Assembly (NCBI GenBank): GCA_027058735.1
Contig: JALURZ010000034.1
Location: 1 to 16,708, forward strand
Length of the DNA stretch: 16,708 bases
From: Hyphomicrobiales bacterium
GTDB taxonomy: Bacteria; Pseudomonadota; Alphaproteobacteria; Rhizobiales; JALURZ01
Direction: 5' to 3'
Part shown: piece by piece, positions 15,761 through 16,708 of the stretch
Layout: each line of letters begins with the position of its first letter
Position numbering within the stretch: the first letter of the stretch is position 1
Notes under the pieces: generated by a model
What the model was told of the DNA's origin: nothing
Databases searched by the model: none
Seen by the model: only the letters and a program-made list of their open reading frames with translations
Position numbers and translations under genes: made by a program

Positions 15761-16399
15761 CTACTCCTCGCCGCCCGCCGCGTCACCGGCTTTCTCATCA
15801 CCCGGCAAGACCGCGGCCGCCCCCTCCCAGGGGCTCATGAAATCGAAGGAGCGGTATTCCTGGACCAGTTTGACCGGCTCATAGACCACCCGTTTCAATT
15901 CGTCGTCATAGCGCACTTCGACATAGCCGGTAAGGGGAAAATCCTTGCGCAACGGATGACCTTCGAACCCGTAGTCGCTCAGCAGGCGGCGCAGATCGGG
16001 ATGGCCGTCGAACAGGATGCCGAAAAAATCGAACGCCTCGCGCTCAAACCAGTCGGCGGCGGGAAAAATCGCGCAGGCGCTGGGCACCGGCGTTGTCTCG
16101 TCGGTCCGGCACTTGACCCGGATACGCTGGTTGCGCGTCGGACTCAGCAGGTGATAGACGACATCAAACCGCTTGGTGCGCTCGGGGAAATCCACGCCGC
16201 ACAGATCGATCAGAACCGAAAACTGGCATCCGGGATCGTTGCGCAGGAATTTCAGCACCTTGAGAATCTGGGACCCGACCACATCGACGGTCAGCTCGCC
16301 ATTGGCGTTGCGCAGCTCGATCACCTCATCGCCGAGATGCTCGGCAATATAGCCGCCCAGATCCGCCAGCCCATCGTCGATTGCTTGTTGTCGTGCCAT
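15761..16399 (-). CDS. nuoC: NADH-quinone oxidoreductase subunit C
   Basis: 212 aa, the 30-kDa-type subunit of the quinone-reduction module, cytoplasmic. The family signature spans residues 118-154: FEREAFDFFGILFDGHPDLR (118-137) followed by YGFEGHPLRKDFP (143-155). ERTKRFDVVYHLLSP is at 73-87. The C-terminus has the conserved EYRSFDFMSPWEG and then a short acidic Gly/Ala/Glu tail. The ATG at 16399 follows nuoB by 26 bases. The gap is locally AT-rich (TATTTTTCCACTTTGA) and holds no strong Shine-Dalgarno. Not fused to nuoD. Confidence 0.97.
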   Translation of the reverse strand: MARQQAIDDGLADLGGYIAEHLGDEVIELRNANGELTVDVVGSQILKVLKFLRNDPGCQFSVLIDLCGVDFPERTKRFDVVYHLLSPTRNQRIRVKCRTDETTPVPSACAIFPAADWFEREAFDFFGILFDGHPDLRRLLSDYGFEGHPLRKDFPLTGYVEVRYDDELKRVVYEPVKLVQEYRSFDFMSPWEGAAAVLPGDEKAGDAAGGEE

Positions 16400-16425
16400 C
16401 CGGTCCGGCTCAAAGTGGAAAAATA

Positions 16426-16708
16426 CTAGCGCTCGATCGTGCCAGTGCGACGAATTTTCCGTTGCAGTTGCAAAATGCCATAGACCAGCGCCTCGGCGGT
16501 CGGTGGACAGCCGGGCACATAAATGTCAACCGGCACAATCCGGTCACAGCCGCGCACGACCGAGTAGGAATAGTGATAATAGCCGCCGCCATTGGCGCAG
16601 CTGCCCATGGAGATCACATAGCGCGGTTCGGGCATCTGGTCGTAAACCTTGCGCAGCGCCGGCGCCATCTTGTTGGTGAGTGTGCCCGCCACGATCATGA
16701 CATCAGAC
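16426..16708 (-). CDS. nuoB: NADH-quinone oxidoreductase subunit B (3' part; start beyond window)
   Basis: The last 93 codons of the gene are present, and the reading frame continues past the right edge (first complete codon ends at 16707). NuoB carries cluster N2, the last Fe-S centre before ubiquinone. Visible are SDVMIVAGTLTNKMAP, GSCANGGGYYHYSY with one N2 cysteine, and DIYVPGCPPTAEAL with another. The tandem-cysteine pair should lie in the missing part. The ending LQLQRKIRRTGTIER is typical of alphaproteobacteria. The truncation is caused only by the window edge. Confidence 0.97.
   Translation of the reverse strand, partial: SDVMIVAGTLTNKMAPALRKVYDQMPEPRYVISMGSCANGGGYYHYSYSVVRGCDRIVPVDIYVPGCPPTAEALVYGILQLQRKIRRTGTIER

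Noticed and set aside
16400..16425. AT-rich stretch between nuoB and nuoC as an internal promoter
   Set aside because: Too short for a full promoter and lies in the middle of a conserved co-transcribed gene pair; no -35 element seen.

Overview
The window is a near-gapless block of housekeeping genes, all on the minus strand. It reads, in the direction of transcription (right to left): 3' part of nuoB, then nuoC, nuoD, nuoE, nuoF, nuoG, nuoH, a small unnamed membrane-protein gene, nuoI, nuoJ, nuoK, nuoL, nuoM, nuoN, birA and rnj. This is the proton-pumping NADH:ubiquinone oxidoreductase (respiratory complex I) operon. It is followed by a biotin protein ligase and a ribonuclease J. Only about 270 bases fall outside the genes, and no gap is longer than 55 bases.

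The organism is most likely an alphaproteobacterium, from three observations. nuoC and nuoD are separate genes, the nuo order is followed directly by birA and rnj, and NuoE carries the C-terminal helix-hairpin-helix-like extension I associate with this class. The protein wording (NuoD, NuoI, NuoH) is also close to alphaproteobacterial and mitochondrial complex I. GC content looks to be about 60% or a little more by eye. I cannot name a genus or order from this sequence.

Layout. From 16708 down to 12360 lie the peripheral-arm genes nuoB, C, D, E and F (quinone-site, Fe-S and NADH/FMN subunits). From 12354 to 10249 lies nuoG (Fe-S relay). From 10256 to 2583 lie the membrane-arm genes H, J, K, L, M and N, with nuoI (two 4Fe-4S clusters) inserted after H. 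An 84-residue two-helix protein is encoded between nuoH and nuoI. From 2551 to 56 lie birA and rnj. The last 55 bases contain a short GCGCAC tandem repeat.

The genes fit one long transcript. Many neighbours overlap or abut (nuoD/nuoE by 4 nt, nuoG/nuoH by 8 nt, nuoL/nuoM by 4 nt, nuoK/nuoL 1 nt apart), and several Shine-Dalgarno sequences sit over the stop codon of the preceding gene. The operon promoter and nuoA would lie beyond the right edge. No promoter or convincing terminator is visible inside the window.

Most of the window is conventional. The items worth a second look are the 84-aa membrane protein and the G8 tract at its end, the NuoE C-terminal domain, and the possible structured leader in front of rnj. 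No mobile element, CRISPR array, tRNA or rRNA was seen.
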